DNA of 64,000 nt from JAGWRI01 sp963728785 (GCA_963728785.1 CAVSKV010000004.1:310001-374000); one strand, 5' to 3'. Shown: positions 54,469-64,000, numbered from the stretch's first letter. A program made the numbers and translations. Notes: generated by a model from the sequence alone, not told the origin.

Positions 54469-56280
54469 ATGAATACCCGCCGCCAATTCCTGATTCAGGC
54501 TCCCATCGGCCTGCTCGGCGTACTCGCCGCGTGTCGCGGCGACGAGCAGAAGCCCGCCACGCAGAGCACGACACCGGGCGCGACCCCAGGCGCGCCGGGG
54601 GCATTCAACACCGCGCCGGCCGTTGGCCCGGAAGTCACGCCGGCCACCTTCGCCGAAGCGGAGAAGCTGGCCCAGGTGACGATGACGGAGCCGCAGCGCC
54701 AAATGGCGGCCGATAATTGGCGCACCTCCATGGCGGCGATGCTCGAACGGCGCACCGGACCCCGAAGGATCGCGCTCGAGGATACGCTCGCCCCGGCCAC
54801 GGTTTGGAATCCCGTGCTCCCCGGCATGACGGTGGGACCGGCGCGCGACCGGTTCGCGCGCAGCGCCGGCGACGCGGGCCCGTTGCCCGCGAACGACGGG
54901 GACATCGCCTTTGCGCCCGTCCATCAGCTGTCGCAATGGATCGAGAAGCGGAAGCTCACCTCGGAGCGGCTCACGCACATCTATCTGGACCGCATCAAAC
55001 GGCTCAATCCGAAGATCAACTGTATCATCACGCTCACCGAGGACCGGGCGCTGGCACGGGCCAAGCAGGCCGACGCCGAAATCGCCGCCGGCAAGTACCG
55101 GGGACCGCTCCATGGCATTCCGTACGGCGTGAAGGACCTGATGGACACCGCGGGCATCGCCACGACCTATGGTGCCGAGCCGTTCAGGAATCGCGTGCCC
55201 AAGGACGACTCCGCCGTTGTGAAGCGGCTCGACGCCGCCGGCGCGGTGCTGGTCGCGAAGCTCAGCATGGGTGCTTTGGCGCTCAACGACATCTGGTTCG
55301 GCGGCCAGACCATGAATCCGTGGCTGCTCGAAGAGGGCGCGTCGGGTTCGAGCGCCGGCCCCGGCGCTTCGACTGCCGCCGCGTTCGTCGGCTTCTCGGT
55401 GGGCAGCGAGACCGGCGGCAGCATCATCAGTCCGAGCATGCGGTGCGGCGTGACCGGGCTTCGCCCGACCTACGGCCGCGTGCCGCGCACGGGCGCGATG
55501 ACGCTCTGCTGGACGCTCGACAAGCTCGGCCCGATGACGCGCTCCGTGGAAGACGCGATGCTGGTACTGCGAGCGATCTCCGGTCCGGACGCGGGCGACA
55601 TTGCAAGCGTGCCCAGCCGCCTCGACTTCGACGCCGGTGCGCCGGTGAAGGGGCTGAAGGTCGGCTACTTCCCGGCCTGGATGAAGGACGCCGGGGCCAC
55701 CGACGTCGACCGCGCGGCGCTGGACATGGTGGGGAAACTCGGCATGGTGCCGACGCCGGTCACGATTCCCGATTGGCCGTACGACGCGCTCAACCTGATG
55801 CTGTTCGCCGAAGCGGCCGCGTCGTTCGAGAAGATCACGCTCGACGGAGAAGTGGAGACGATGAAGGTGCAGGTGCCCGACGCGTGGCCGAACCTGTTCC
55901 GCGAGTCGCGCTTCCTGTCGGCGGTGGACTTCGTCCAGGCCGACCGCCTGCGCCGCAAAGTGGCCACGGAGATGGCGCGGGTGATGTCAAAGGTGGATCT
56001 GCTGCTCGTGCCCTCGCTGCGCGACGAGATGCTGGTGATCACCAACAACACGGGACATCCGTCGCTCACGCTGCGCACCGGATTCGTGAACGTGTCGGAG
56101 GCGCGGAGCGATTGGGCCCCCGATCCCACGCACCCGCTGCCCAAGTTCTCGCCGCCGCGCCGGGTGCCGTACGGCGTGACGCTCATCGGCCGGCTGTTCG
56201 ACGAGGGGACGATCGCGCGGGTGGGTCTGGCCATGGAGCGCCAGGCGAACGTGATGGAAGAGCGGCCGCCCGGGTTCTGA
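54469..56280 (+). CDS. Tat-exported amidase-signature lipoprotein
   Basis: The product is 603 residues. NTRRQFLIQ is a twin-arginine start and LAAC (C22) a lipobox, so it is probably exported folded and lipid-anchored. The amidase-signature triad is Lys in YGVKD (K222), cis-Ser in GSSAG (S294) and nucleophile in TGGSI (S318), with the family's 24-residue Ser-Ser spacing. VTGLRPTYGRVPRTGAM follows. It hydrolyses an amide of unknown identity and is not GatA, because it is secreted. It converges with cydB. Confidence 0.87.
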   Translation: MNTRRQFLIQAPIGLLGVLAACRGDEQKPATQSTTPGATPGAPGAFNTAPAVGPEVTPATFAEAEKLAQVTMTEPQRQMAADNWRTSMAAMLERRTGPRRIALEDTLAPATVWNPVLPGMTVGPARDRFARSAGDAGPLPANDGDIAFAPVHQLSQWIEKRKLTSERLTHIYLDRIKRLNPKINCIITLTEDRALARAKQADAEIAAGKYRGPLHGIPYGVKDLMDTAGIATTYGAEPFRNRVPKDDSAVVKRLDAAGAVLVAKLSMGALALNDIWFGGQTMNPWLLEEGASGSSAGPGASTAAAFVGFSVGSETGGSIISPSMRCGVTGLRPTYGRVPRTGAMTLCWTLDKLGPMTRSVEDAMLVLRAISGPDAGDIASVPSRLDFDAGAPVKGLKVGYFPAWMKDAGATDVDRAALDMVGKLGMVPTPVTIPDWPYDALNLMLFAEAAASFEKITLDGEVETMKVQVPDAWPNLFRESRFLSAVDFVQADRLRRKVATEMARVMSKVDLLLVPSLRDEMLVITNNTGHPSLTLRTGFVNVSEARSDWAPDPTHPLPKFSPPRRVPYGVTLIGRLFDEGTIARVGLAMERQANVMEERPPGF

Positions 56281-56293
56281 GCGGCCGCTCGGT

Positions 56294-57340
56294 TCAGTAC
56301 CCCTCGCCCTCGGGGGCCGCCACGGCCTTGCCCCGGTGCACCCGGAACAGGATTGCGAAATACGTGATCGCGATCGGGAAGCCCACGGCCCACCAGCCGA
56401 GCGCGGTGCGGAGCCCAGCCACCGAATTGCCCGACTCGCTTGCCGTGATCGAATAGGTCGCATCCGGCACGGCGCGGAGCATGACGGGGTACAGGCAAGC
56501 CGCAGTGGCCCCGAGCATGCCGGTGAGCCACGCCGAGGATCCGAGGAATGCCGCGAGCGGGCGACGACGGTGCAGTCCGACGAAAACCGTTACGAGGCCG
56601 ACGATCGCCGCCGCCAGACCCAACCAGGCCAACGGCCGGCCCGGCAGATTGGGTAGGAGCGTCGGATTCACGACCTGCGTAGCGAACGTGACGAGGGGCC
56701 AGAGCACGGCGAGCAGGATGAAGACCATGCGCCCCAGGGCGCGGGCACGCTCGTGCACCGCCCCGTCGGTTCGCCACGCAAGAAACAGGCTGCCGTGTCC
56801 CACGAGCGCCACCAGTGCGAAGACGCCGGTCAGCACCGTGTACCAGTCGAGAATCCCCACCGGCGGAGTGGTGGTGAAGTTGGTGAACAGGGTGAGCGCG
56901 AACCACCCGTTGGCGCCGACCGGGAGCCCGCGGATGACGTTGCCGATGGCCGCGCCCCAGAGGATCGCGAGCATTGCGCTGGCCAGGGCGAACACGGTGT
57001 CCCAGAGCTGGCGCCAGAGGTGGTCGGCGACGTGGCTCCTGAACTCGATGGCAATGCCGCGGAGGACGAGCGTCCAGATGACGAGGAAGATCGCCAGGTA
57101 GAAGCCCGACAATCCCGCCGCGAGCACCCGCGGAAATCCGACGAACAGCGCCCCGCCGGCGGCGAGCAGCCACACCTCGTTGGCGTCCCAGAAGGGCCCC
57201 ACGGCCGCCAGCACCTGGCGCCGTTCGTCGCCGGTGCGCGCCACGAACAGGTGGAGCGCGCCCGCGCCCAGATCGTATCCGTCGAGCACCACGTAGGCGG
57301 TGAACATCACCGCCACGATGCCGAACCAGAGTTCAAACAT
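56294..57340 (-). CDS. cydB: Cytochrome bd ubiquinol oxidase subunit II
   Basis: The product is 348 residues with about eight to nine membrane segments. It opens MFELWFGIVAVMFTAYVVLDGYDLGAGAL in the manner of CydB, with WDANEVWLLAAGGALFVGFP later. It partners CydA in the oxygen-reducing membrane complex. Its start overlaps the last eight bases of cydA, which indicates coupling. There is no small CydX-like frame next to it. Confidence 0.9.
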   Translation of the reverse strand: MFELWFGIVAVMFTAYVVLDGYDLGAGALHLFVARTGDERRQVLAAVGPFWDANEVWLLAAGGALFVGFPRVLAAGLSGFYLAIFLVIWTLVLRGIAIEFRSHVADHLWRQLWDTVFALASAMLAILWGAAIGNVIRGLPVGANGWFALTLFTNFTTTPPVGILDWYTVLTGVFALVALVGHGSLFLAWRTDGAVHERARALGRMVFILLAVLWPLVTFATQVVNPTLLPNLPGRPLAWLGLAAAIVGLVTVFVGLHRRRPLAAFLGSSAWLTGMLGATAACLYPVMLRAVPDATYSITASESGNSVAGLRTALGWWAVGFPIAITYFAILFRVHRGKAVAAPEGEGY

Positions 57341-58670
57341 GGGCCGCTCCTCCAGTCGCCCGCGGGCCGTGCGCGATCTCGCGCGATATCAGGAACACGA
57401 ACAGCAGACCGAGCACGAGGTAGAGTCCGGCGAACCCGATCGTCGTGAACAGCACGGTGCCGGAGTGCACCATGGGACTCGACCCGGCGTCGGTGCGGAG
57501 CAGGCCGTATACGAGCCACGGTTGGCGGCCCAACTCGGTGGCGACCCACCCGGCGGTGTTCGCGATATACGGGAACGGGAATGCAAGCATCAACGCCCAG
57601 AGCAGCGGCCGCGAGCTGTCGAGCCGCCCGCGCGCCAGTTGGAGCGTGGAGAGCGCCATCAGCGCCACGAAGAGCGTGCCGAGCCCCACCATGATGTGGA
57701 AGGCGTAGTAGAGCAGCTCGATGTTGTCGGGCCACGCGGTGGTGGGGAAGGCTTGCAGGCCGGGCACGTCGCTGTGCCAGGTCCCGAACGCCAGGACGCT
57801 GAGGATCCCGGGCAGGGCGATCGGGTTGTCCAGCCGCCGCGCCTGAACGTCCGGCTGGCCGATGAGCGTGATGGCGGCGTACGGCCCGCTCTCGAAGCGC
57901 CCCTCCATGGCGGCGAGCGAAATGGGTTGCCACCGCGCCACGGCCTTGGCCTGCCGGTCGCCCGTGGGGAACGCCACTGCGAGGCTGGCGAGTAGCCCGG
58001 CGACCACGCCGATCCGGACGAACACCTTGGCCGGCTCCGTGTGCTCGCCCCGCAACAAGTAGTAGGCGCCCAGTGCGGCCACGACGAACGCGCCGGTCAC
58101 GACGCTGGCGACCATCGTGTGCGCATACTGCAGCAGCGCCCACGGATTGAACAGAAACGTCCAGAAGTTGGCGATCTGGAGCGTGCCGTCGGCCGCTGCC
58201 TGTTGACCCACCGGGTGCTGGAGGAAGGCGTTGGTGGCGACGATGAAATAGCCGGAGAGCCAACTCCCGACAAACAGCGCCAGCGAGGCCACCCAGTGTC
58301 CGATGCGTCCCACCTTGCGCTCGCCCCAGACGAGCAGAGCGAGAAAGCTCGACTCGAGGAAGAAGGCGAACAGCCCTTCCATGCCCAGTGTGTTGCCGAC
58401 CACGGCGCCGGCATACGACGAGAACTGGGCCCAGTTGGTGCCGAACTGGAATTCCATGGGAATTCCGGTCACGACGCCGACCGCGAAGTTGATGCCGAAG
58501 ATGCGGATCCAGAACCGTGCGGCGTCGTTCCACCGCTCGCCACCGTGGCGGAGGCCGAGCGTCTTCATCACGAAGATGAGAAGCGCCAGCCCCATCGTGA
58601 GCTGCGGAAACAGGTAGTGAAAGGTGGCGGTGAACGCGAACTGAAATCTGTCCCAGAACATCGGATCCAT
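57333..58670 (-). CDS. cydA: Cytochrome bd ubiquinol oxidase subunit I
   Basis: The product is 445 residues from MDPMFWDRFQF, five bases after GGAGG. Nine or so membrane segments. FHYLFPQLTMG holds the haem b595 His, LLQYAHTMVAS another, and GWVATELGRQPWLVYGLLRT is the C-terminal signature. The quinol loop (AKAVARWQPISLAAMEGRFES and onward) is short, as in the smaller CydA group. It oxidises quinol and reduces O2 to water with high affinity. A BNR gene lies 23 bases upstream, in the same direction. Confidence 0.9.
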   Translation of the reverse strand: MDPMFWDRFQFAFTATFHYLFPQLTMGLALLIFVMKTLGLRHGGERWNDAARFWIRIFGINFAVGVVTGIPMEFQFGTNWAQFSSYAGAVVGNTLGMEGLFAFFLESSFLALLVWGERKVGRIGHWVASLALFVGSWLSGYFIVATNAFLQHPVGQQAAADGTLQIANFWTFLFNPWALLQYAHTMVASVVTGAFVVAALGAYYLLRGEHTEPAKVFVRIGVVAGLLASLAVAFPTGDRQAKAVARWQPISLAAMEGRFESGPYAAITLIGQPDVQARRLDNPIALPGILSVLAFGTWHSDVPGLQAFPTTAWPDNIELLYYAFHIMVGLGTLFVALMALSTLQLARGRLDSSRPLLWALMLAFPFPYIANTAGWVATELGRQPWLVYGLLRTDAGSSPMVHSGTVLFTTIGFAGLYLVLGLLFVFLISREIAHGPRATGGAAHV

Positions 58671-58693
58671 GCGGCCCTCCGGCCCGGTCGTGT

Positions 58694-61600
58694 TTAGTCC
58701 GCAGATCCCCCGGCCCGGCCGATCAACTCCCTGAGTCGCGCCTCCGCGGCGCGGGCCTGCTCCGCCAACTGTTCGAACACCGCTTCCTGGGCCGCCGTCG
58801 GTGCCGCGTACGCCAGGTCGATGTCCGCCGCCAGGTACGCGAGATGGCTGCGCAGCTTGGTCTCGTGCAGCAGGCTGCCTTCGCTGGAGTGCATGTTCAA
58901 CTGGACCACGTCGTCGATTGCGCTGTCCAGGCCCGCCACCGCGCCGGGCGCGTCGCCGGCTTTGGCCAGCCGGTCGCGAATCTCGATCGCCCGGTTGACG
59001 GTCCGGTCGAGCGTGTCCAGCTCGCCGTGAATCCTGAGCTGCAACGCCAGCGCACGCGCGAGGTCGCTCTGCGGGGTGTGGATGCGCGGGTCGAGCGCCA
59101 CCTCGAACGGCTCGGTCATCTGGCGCCCGCCGTAGCTGAGCACCACGTGGTAGCGGCCGGAAAGCACGGTCGGCCCATTCACCTCGTCGGGCAGTCCGCC
59201 GGCAGCGATCGGCGGCTCGAAGCCGTGAATCTCGGCGGCCTCGGGATAGCGGAGATCCCACTGGAACTCGTTCATTCCCGGCTTGATGGACGTGAGCCGC
59301 ACTTCGGCCGCATCGTGCCGCTCGGCGGGCGTCAGCTGCTCGAGTGCCTCGGCCGTGGGAAACGCCCCGGACTTGAGGTGCAGCGCGAACTCGCGAACGC
59401 TCCGGCCGGTGGAATCGGTGAAGGTGAGCGTGACGGGCGTCTTGCCGTCGTAGCCCGAGGGGACGTGGAAGAACACGGTGGCTCCGAACGGCGGGTTCTG
59501 GCCGGCATCCCCGCCCCCGCGGCCCTCGGTGCCGTAGGCGTGGGTGAGCCACGCCCACTGGGGCGCGAACAGCGCCGCGCTATCGGCCGACGGCGCCGCG
59601 CGCGTGGTCATCTGTTCGAGCAGCGCCAGATTGTCCAGCACCCAGAACGCGCGGCCATGGGTGGCGATCACCACATTGCCCTGCCGGTTGTCGATGGCGA
59701 CGTCGCGCACCTGCACGGGCGGCAGATTGAGCGAGAGCGGCTGCCACCGCGCGCCCGCGTCGAGACTCACGTACACCGTTGTCTTCGTGGTCAGGAAGAG
59801 CAAGCTCGAATCGGCCGGGTCCTGCCGGATCGTGAACGCATATTCGTCGCGCGGCAGTCCGGTGGTGATCGGCGTCCAGTGCCGTCCGAGGTCGTCAGTC
59901 CTGTACACGTACGGCGTGAAGTCGTCCCACATGTAGCGGTCCACGGTCAGGTACGCCGTGCTGCGGTCCACGTGCGACGGTTCGATGGAGCTGACGTCGG
60001 CCCGGGTCGGCAGCCCGTCCGGCGTCACCGCCTGCCAGTGCGCGCCGCCGTCGGTGGTCACGTGCACGAGGCCGTCCGCCGAGCCGGCCCAGATGACATT
60101 GCCGTCGAGCGGCGAGATGCCGATGGCCGAGACGTACGGATAGACTTCGGCGCTCGACTGGTCGAGATCGATCGGGCCACCCGAGGGGGCCTCGGTGGCT
60201 GGATCGTTCCGCGTGAGGTCGGGGCTGATCGTCTGCCAGGTCTTGCCCAGGTCGTCGCTCTTCATGACGTATTGCGACCCGATGAACAGCTCGTGCGGAT
60301 TGGCCGGCGAGAAGAGGATGGGGTGCGTCCACGCGAACCGATACTTGAGTTCGGCCGACGAGGCGCCTTCCTGGTAGTGGGGCCACGGGCTCACGCTCTG
60401 GTACTGCTCCGTCGCCTGATCGCGCGTGAGGAAGATGCTGAAGTAGCCGCTGCCGAACGTGACGTCGGGGTTGCCCGGCTGGGGCACCGACGGGGTGCTC
60501 TCGCCGTAGGCCGTGGTCACCCACGACGCGAACGGAATGCCGCCCTGGCTCGTCGCGCTTGGCCCCCCAGTGGATCCCTCGTCCTGCTGGGCGCCGTAGA
60601 TGTGGAACGGGAACTGGTCGTCCAGGTTCACGTGGTAGAACTGGCCGGTTGGTTGATTGTGCTCGGTGCTCCAGGTCTTGCCTCCATCGGTGGAAACCGT
60701 GGCGCCTCCGTCGTTGCCCTCGAGCAGGATCTTGGGATCGCGCGGGTTGATCCAGACGATGTGGTTGTCGCCGTGCGGGGGATGCAGGGGCGAGAACGTC
60801 TTGGCCCCGTCGTGCGACACGAACAGGCCGTCGACTTCGGGCATGTAAACCGTGTTGGGATTCGTCGGGTCCACGAAGATCGCCATGTAATAGAAGGCGC
60901 GCTGGCGCAGCTTCCATTCGTCGTTGACGCGGGTCCAGGTGGCGCCGCCGTCGGCGCTCCGGAAGACGCCCCCGTTGTGCGCCTGAACCGTGGCATACAC
61001 GACGCTCGGATTGCTGGCCGCCACGGCGACGCCGATCTTGCCGAGCAGGTCGCGGGGCAAGCCCGGACGCCGCGAGATGTTCGTCCAGTGCGCGCCGCCG
61101 TCGGTGGTCTTGTACAGCCCGCTCCCGGCGCCGCCGCTCTGGAGCGTCCAGGGCGTGCGGTACGCCTGCCACATGGCCACGTACAGCACCTTCGGGTGCT
61201 GCGGATCCATCACGAGGTTGATGGCCCCCGTGCTGTCGTTGACGAACAGCACGCGGGTCCAAGTGCGGCCGCCGTCGGTGGTCTTGAATATGCCGCGGTG
61301 CTGGTCCGGGGTGAACACGTGGCCCATGGAAGCGGCATACACCACGTCCGGATTCCTGGGATCGATGGCGAGGCCGGCGATCGTGTGCGTATCCTCGAGG
61401 CCGGCCCGCGTCCAGGTCTTGCCGGCATCCGCGGAGCGGAACACCCCGTCGCCCGAGATCATGTCACCGCGAATGTCGCTCTCCCCCGTGCCGGCGTAGA
61501 GAACCTGCGGGTCGGACGGCGCCACGGCGATCGCGCCAATGCTGTTGCTCGAACCCGGCAGCGTGCTGTCGGAGACGTTGGTCCAGCGAATGCCGTAATC

Positions 61601-61846
61601 GGTGCTCTTCCAGATGCCGCCGTCCACGGCGCCCATATAGAAAAGATTGGGATTGCTTGGGACTCCGCTCACCGCCACTACGCGGCCGCCTACGTACGGG
61701 CCGACGCTGCGCCAGTGCAGGGCGCTGAGTGATGGGTTCGTGGCGACGGTCTGGGCGGGGGCGCCGACCGGTAGCGCCGTGGCCGCGGCGGCGAACGCGG
61801 CGAGCAGCGCGCGAGTCTGGGCGGGGGCAATTGTGCGGTGTAACAT
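58694..61846 (-). CDS. Large secreted BNR/VPS10-like repeat protein
   Basis: The product is 1050 residues from MLHRTIAPAQTRALL, eight bases after AGGA. A Sec signal ends APAQT. It consists mostly of BNR/sialidase-type propeller blades with recurring Asp-box forms such as SADAGKTWTR, TTDGGRTWTR and STDGGKTWS, arranged as in VPS10/sortilin-like or photosynthesis-stability-factor-like folds. The C-terminal ~250 residues hold a beta domain (TLTFTDSTGRSVREF) and a helical end. No catalytic acids are obvious. It is 23 bases upstream of cydA and on the same strand. Confidence 0.82.
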   Translation of the reverse strand: MLHRTIAPAQTRALLAAFAAAATALPVGAPAQTVATNPSLSALHWRSVGPYVGGRVVAVSGVPSNPNLFYMGAVDGGIWKSTDYGIRWTNVSDSTLPGSSNSIGAIAVAPSDPQVLYAGTGESDIRGDMISGDGVFRSADAGKTWTRAGLEDTHTIAGLAIDPRNPDVVYAASMGHVFTPDQHRGIFKTTDGGRTWTRVLFVNDSTGAINLVMDPQHPKVLYVAMWQAYRTPWTLQSGGAGSGLYKTTDGGAHWTNISRRPGLPRDLLGKIGVAVAASNPSVVYATVQAHNGGVFRSADGGATWTRVNDEWKLRQRAFYYMAIFVDPTNPNTVYMPEVDGLFVSHDGAKTFSPLHPPHGDNHIVWINPRDPKILLEGNDGGATVSTDGGKTWSTEHNQPTGQFYHVNLDDQFPFHIYGAQQDEGSTGGPSATSQGGIPFASWVTTAYGESTPSVPQPGNPDVTFGSGYFSIFLTRDQATEQYQSVSPWPHYQEGASSAELKYRFAWTHPILFSPANPHELFIGSQYVMKSDDLGKTWQTISPDLTRNDPATEAPSGGPIDLDQSSAEVYPYVSAIGISPLDGNVIWAGSADGLVHVTTDGGAHWQAVTPDGLPTRADVSSIEPSHVDRSTAYLTVDRYMWDDFTPYVYRTDDLGRHWTPITTGLPRDEYAFTIRQDPADSSLLFLTTKTTVYVSLDAGARWQPLSLNLPPVQVRDVAIDNRQGNVVIATHGRAFWVLDNLALLEQMTTRAAPSADSAALFAPQWAWLTHAYGTEGRGGGDAGQNPPFGATVFFHVPSGYDGKTPVTLTFTDSTGRSVREFALHLKSGAFPTAEALEQLTPAERHDAAEVRLTSIKPGMNEFQWDLRYPEAAEIHGFEPPIAAGGLPDEVNGPTVLSGRYHVVLSYGGRQMTEPFEVALDPRIHTPQSDLARALALQLRIHGELDTLDRTVNRAIEIRDRLAKAGDAPGAVAGLDSAIDDVVQLNMHSSEGSLLHETKLRSHLAYLAADIDLAYAAPTAAQEAVFEQLAEQARAAEARLRELIGRAGGSAD

Positions 61847-61949
61847 GGGGATGTTCCTCGAGAGCGACGGCCGGCCTGCTCCGGTGGACGTGGGTAACGA
61901 GGGTGGGGGGCCCACTTACATACTAGCACCGGGACTTCATTATTGACCA

Positions 61950-62330
61950 ATGCTCTACCGCTGGGCGGCCGACGCAATCGTCGGCGTGCACTTCGCCTTC
62001 GTCGCGTTCGTCGTGCTCGGCGGCCTGCTGGCGCTCCGCTGGCCGCGCGCGGCTTGGGTGCACCTGCCGGCCGCGGCGTGGGGTGTCTTCATCGAGTACA
62101 GTGGGATGATCTGCCCGCTCACGCCGCTCGAAGTCTCGCTGCGCGAGCGTGGCCGCGAGGTCGGGTATGCGGGCGGATTCGTCGAGCACTATCTCTTGCC
62201 CGTCCTGTATCCAAACGGGCTCACCCGTCACGCGCAGGTGGTTCTGGGCTCCCTTGTCCTGGTGCTCAACGTGGCAATCTACGTGCGGGTCATAGGGCAC
62301 CGCTGCCGCTCGACCCCCCACGTTCCGTGA
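61950..62330 (+). CDS. DUF2784 membrane protein
   Basis: The product is 126 residues. Three membrane segments and the DUF2784 pattern: MLYRWAADAIVGVHFAFVAF, WGVFIEYSGMICPLTPLE and EHYLLPVLYP. It is in the inner membrane, of unknown function. It is divergent from the BNR gene. An intergenic GTATGTAAG (minus strand) may be the -10 of the latter. Confidence 0.82.
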   Translation: MLYRWAADAIVGVHFAFVAFVVLGGLLALRWPRAAWVHLPAAAWGVFIEYSGMICPLTPLEVSLRERGREVGYAGGFVEHYLLPVLYPNGLTRHAQVVLGSLVLVLNVAIYVRVIGHRCRSTPHVP

Positions 62331-62405
62331 TCAGAGATGGGGCGGGGAAGGGCGGCCCACTTTGCCCCATGCCCGACCCACCCATTTGCGGCTCCACGAA
62401 GTTGG

Positions 62406-64000
62406 ATGCATGTTCCGTCTCCCACCCACGCCTCCGGAATCCGACCTTTGTCCAATTTGCCTTCACACGGTAATCGGGACGCGCTTGCTCGACGCCAGGC
62501 TGCACTGCTGCGTCTGAGCACGGGCATTGCCGAAGCGGCGGATGAGGACGAGGTCTGCGCGCGCGTCGTGAACGGCCTGCGCGACGACTCGCTCGGCTAC
62601 CAGTTCGTGGGCATCTTCCTGGTAGACGAGGCGACCGGGGGCCGGCGCATGCGCGCCAGCGTCGGATGGTCCGACATCCCGCCCGACATGGTGATTCCCG
62701 CCGGCCAGGGCCTCAGCCATCGGGCCATCGCCAGCGGACGCCTCCACTACACCCCCGACGTTGCCCGCGAACCCGCCTACATCCCCGGGCTCAGCACCGG
62801 CTGCGAAGTGGACGTTCCGCTGCTCATCGACGGCAAGGCGATTGGCGTACTCGTGGTGGAGTCGGAAACGCCCAATGCGTTCGACCGCGATGATCTCGAG
62901 ATCCTGGGCGCGGCCACGAACCAGGCCGGAATCGCGATCGCACGGGCGCGGCTGGCGCACGAGCAGCGGCGGCTGCTGGAAATCGAACGGCGACGCGGCG
63001 AGGAGCAGCGCGCGCTTCTGGAAACGATGGCCGATCTCTCCGGTGAGCTGGAACTGTCGCGTCTTCTGCAATCGGTGCTCGAGCGTGCGGTTGGCCTGCT
63101 CGGCGCGTCGGCCGGCGAACTCGCGGTGTTCGACGCCGCGAAAGGCGAACTCGAGGTGGCGGCGAACTTCCACGTGGACCCGCCGACGGTGGGCATGCGC
63201 CTCAAGCCCGGGGAGGGCGCGATGGGGCGCGCCGCGGAGACCGGGGAGCCGCAGATCATCGCCGACTACACGCAGTGGGCCGGCCGGTCGACGAAGTACT
63301 CCGGCATCGAAGCCCATGCGGCGCTCGCCGCGCCGCTGATGATGGGCGGACGGCTGGTTGGCGCCTTCAACATCTGGACCGTGGACCGTAGCCGCACGTT
63401 CGGCGCCGACGACCTTCGACTGCTCAACATGTTCGGGCCGCACGCCGCAGTGGCCATCGACAAGGCGCGATTGTTCGCCGACGCGCAGCGCGAGCGGCAG
63501 TACTTCCAGGAACTCGTGCGGAACAGCCCCGTCGCCGTCGTCACCCTGAACCCCGAGCATCGAGTCGTCTCGTGCAACCCAGCCTTCGAGTCGCTCTACG
63601 GGTATGCGGAAAGCGAACTGGTGGGCCGCAACCTCGACGAGCTGATCACCACAGCCGAGTCTCGATCGCAGGCCGTGGGCTTCACGAAGCAGGCCGTGGA
63701 CTCCACGGTGCGCGGCGTCGGACGGCGCCGCCGGAAGGACGGATCGCTGGTGGACGTCGAGGTGCTGGCCGTGCCCGTGGTGGTGAACGGCGAGCGCGTG
63801 GGAATCATGGGCCTCTACCATGACATCACGGAACTGCTCGCGGCGCGGCAGGAAGCGGAATCGGCCAATGCGGCCAAGAGTCAGTTCCTGGCCTCGATGA
63901 GCCATGAACTGCGCACGCCGCTCAATGCGATTCTCGGCTACAGCGAGATGCTGCAGGAGGACGCGACCGAGGCGGGGCAGGCCGGGCTCGTTCCCGATCT
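62406..64000 (+). CDS. GAF-GAF-PAS sensor histidine kinase (3' partial)
   Basis: The frame runs off the end. ATG 62406 is given; TTG 62457 (LPSHGNRDALARR) is as plausible. Domains in order: GAF 1 (~35-180, with SVGWSDIPPDM), GAF 2 (~210-350, with VLERAVGLLGASAGEL), PAS (~370-480, SPVAVVTLNPEHRVVSCNPA) and the start of HisKA with SQFLASMSHELRTPLNAIL, whose His is the phosphorylation site. No membrane segment is present, so it is a cytoplasmic sensor kinase. The ATPase domain and any receiver lie beyond 64000. Confidence 0.85.
   Translation, partial: MHVPSPTHASGIRPLSNLPSHGNRDALARRQAALLRLSTGIAEAADEDEVCARVVNGLRDDSLGYQFVGIFLVDEATGGRRMRASVGWSDIPPDMVIPAGQGLSHRAIASGRLHYTPDVAREPAYIPGLSTGCEVDVPLLIDGKAIGVLVVESETPNAFDRDDLEILGAATNQAGIAIARARLAHEQRRLLEIERRRGEEQRALLETMADLSGELELSRLLQSVLERAVGLLGASAGELAVFDAAKGELEVAANFHVDPPTVGMRLKPGEGAMGRAAETGEPQIIADYTQWAGRSTKYSGIEAHAALAAPLMMGGRLVGAFNIWTVDRSRTFGADDLRLLNMFGPHAAVAIDKARLFADAQRERQYFQELVRNSPVAVVTLNPEHRVVSCNPAFESLYGYAESELVGRNLDELITTAESRSQAVGFTKQAVDSTVRGVGRRRRKDGSLVDVEVLAVPVVVNGERVGIMGLYHDITELLAARQEAESANAAKSQFLASMSHELRTPLNAILGYSEMLQEDATEAGQAGLVPD

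Noticed and set aside
57333..59558. 741-codon form of cydA
   Set aside because: The extra ~296 residues lie antisense-free but inside the BNR gene in another frame; CydA starts at MDPMFWD with its own ribosome site.
58844..61732. Open frame of 962 codons antisense to the BNR gene
   Set aside because: It mirrors the codon bias of the BNR gene, is rich in Arg/Val/His, and shows no domain. It is a GC-driven shadow.

Overview
The window is GC-rich, densely coded bacterial DNA. It carries no rRNA, tRNA, phage, IS element or CRISPR that I could find. The best guess is a soil or freshwater member of the Gemmatimonadota. The guess rests on paired soluble Ser/Thr kinases with a TolB-like domain and TPR tail, a long secreted BNR-repeat protein, many small secreted NTF2-like and alpha/beta-barrel proteins, and frequent GTG/TTG starts. 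This is inference from family style; no marker gene is present.

Layout. 1-8.7 kb: the tail of a TPR-type regulator, a convergent FAD oxidoreductase, then a run of plus-strand genes. These are a double-ASKHA acyl-CoA dehydratase activase, its overlapping HgdB-like partner, and two lipoprotein-like unknowns. 8.9-17 kb: a double-hotdog thioesterase, a secreted GH89 alpha-N-acetylglucosaminidase, small membrane proteins, a minus-strand pair (secreted coiled-coil protein plus NAGPA-domain protein), a broken SnoaL-type gene and a PAS-GGDEF cyclase. 17-28.5 kb: small secreted proteins mixed with single-gene enzymes (aldo/keto reductase, zincin-like protein, hydrolases, RibD-like reductase, MaoC hydratase, CocE/NonD hydrolase, GT2), closed by a clear terminator.

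28.6-43.6 kb: an AraC regulator with L-2-hydroxyglutarate oxidase; methyltransferases; an acyl-CoA ligase divergent from an MhqO/MhqD-like dioxygenase-hydrolase pair; a permease; TspO; a class C beta-lactamase-like hydrolase; and a multicopper oxidase-cytochrome c operon. 43.6-45.8 kb is a gene-poor, rearranged stretch. It holds a peptidase/TolB propeller fragment, two tandem paralogous secreted proteins with duplicated hairpins, and a candidate short transcript.

45.8-52.3 kb is the most unusual block: kinase, multicopper oxidase, kinase. The two kinases are close paralogues that share an exact 98-base block. The oxidase between them carries a complete set of copper ligands in permuted order. 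52.4-64 kb: carbonic anhydrase with DUF1622, a Tat-exported amidase, a BNR protein-cydA-cydB operon, a DUF2784 protein and the start of a GAF-GAF-PAS histidine kinase.

Themes. Much of the coding capacity goes to export, copper/haem redox enzymes (two multicopper oxidases, cytochrome c, cytochrome bd) and signalling (two Ser/Thr kinases, GGDEF, histidine kinase, AraC). No single described pathway spans the window.
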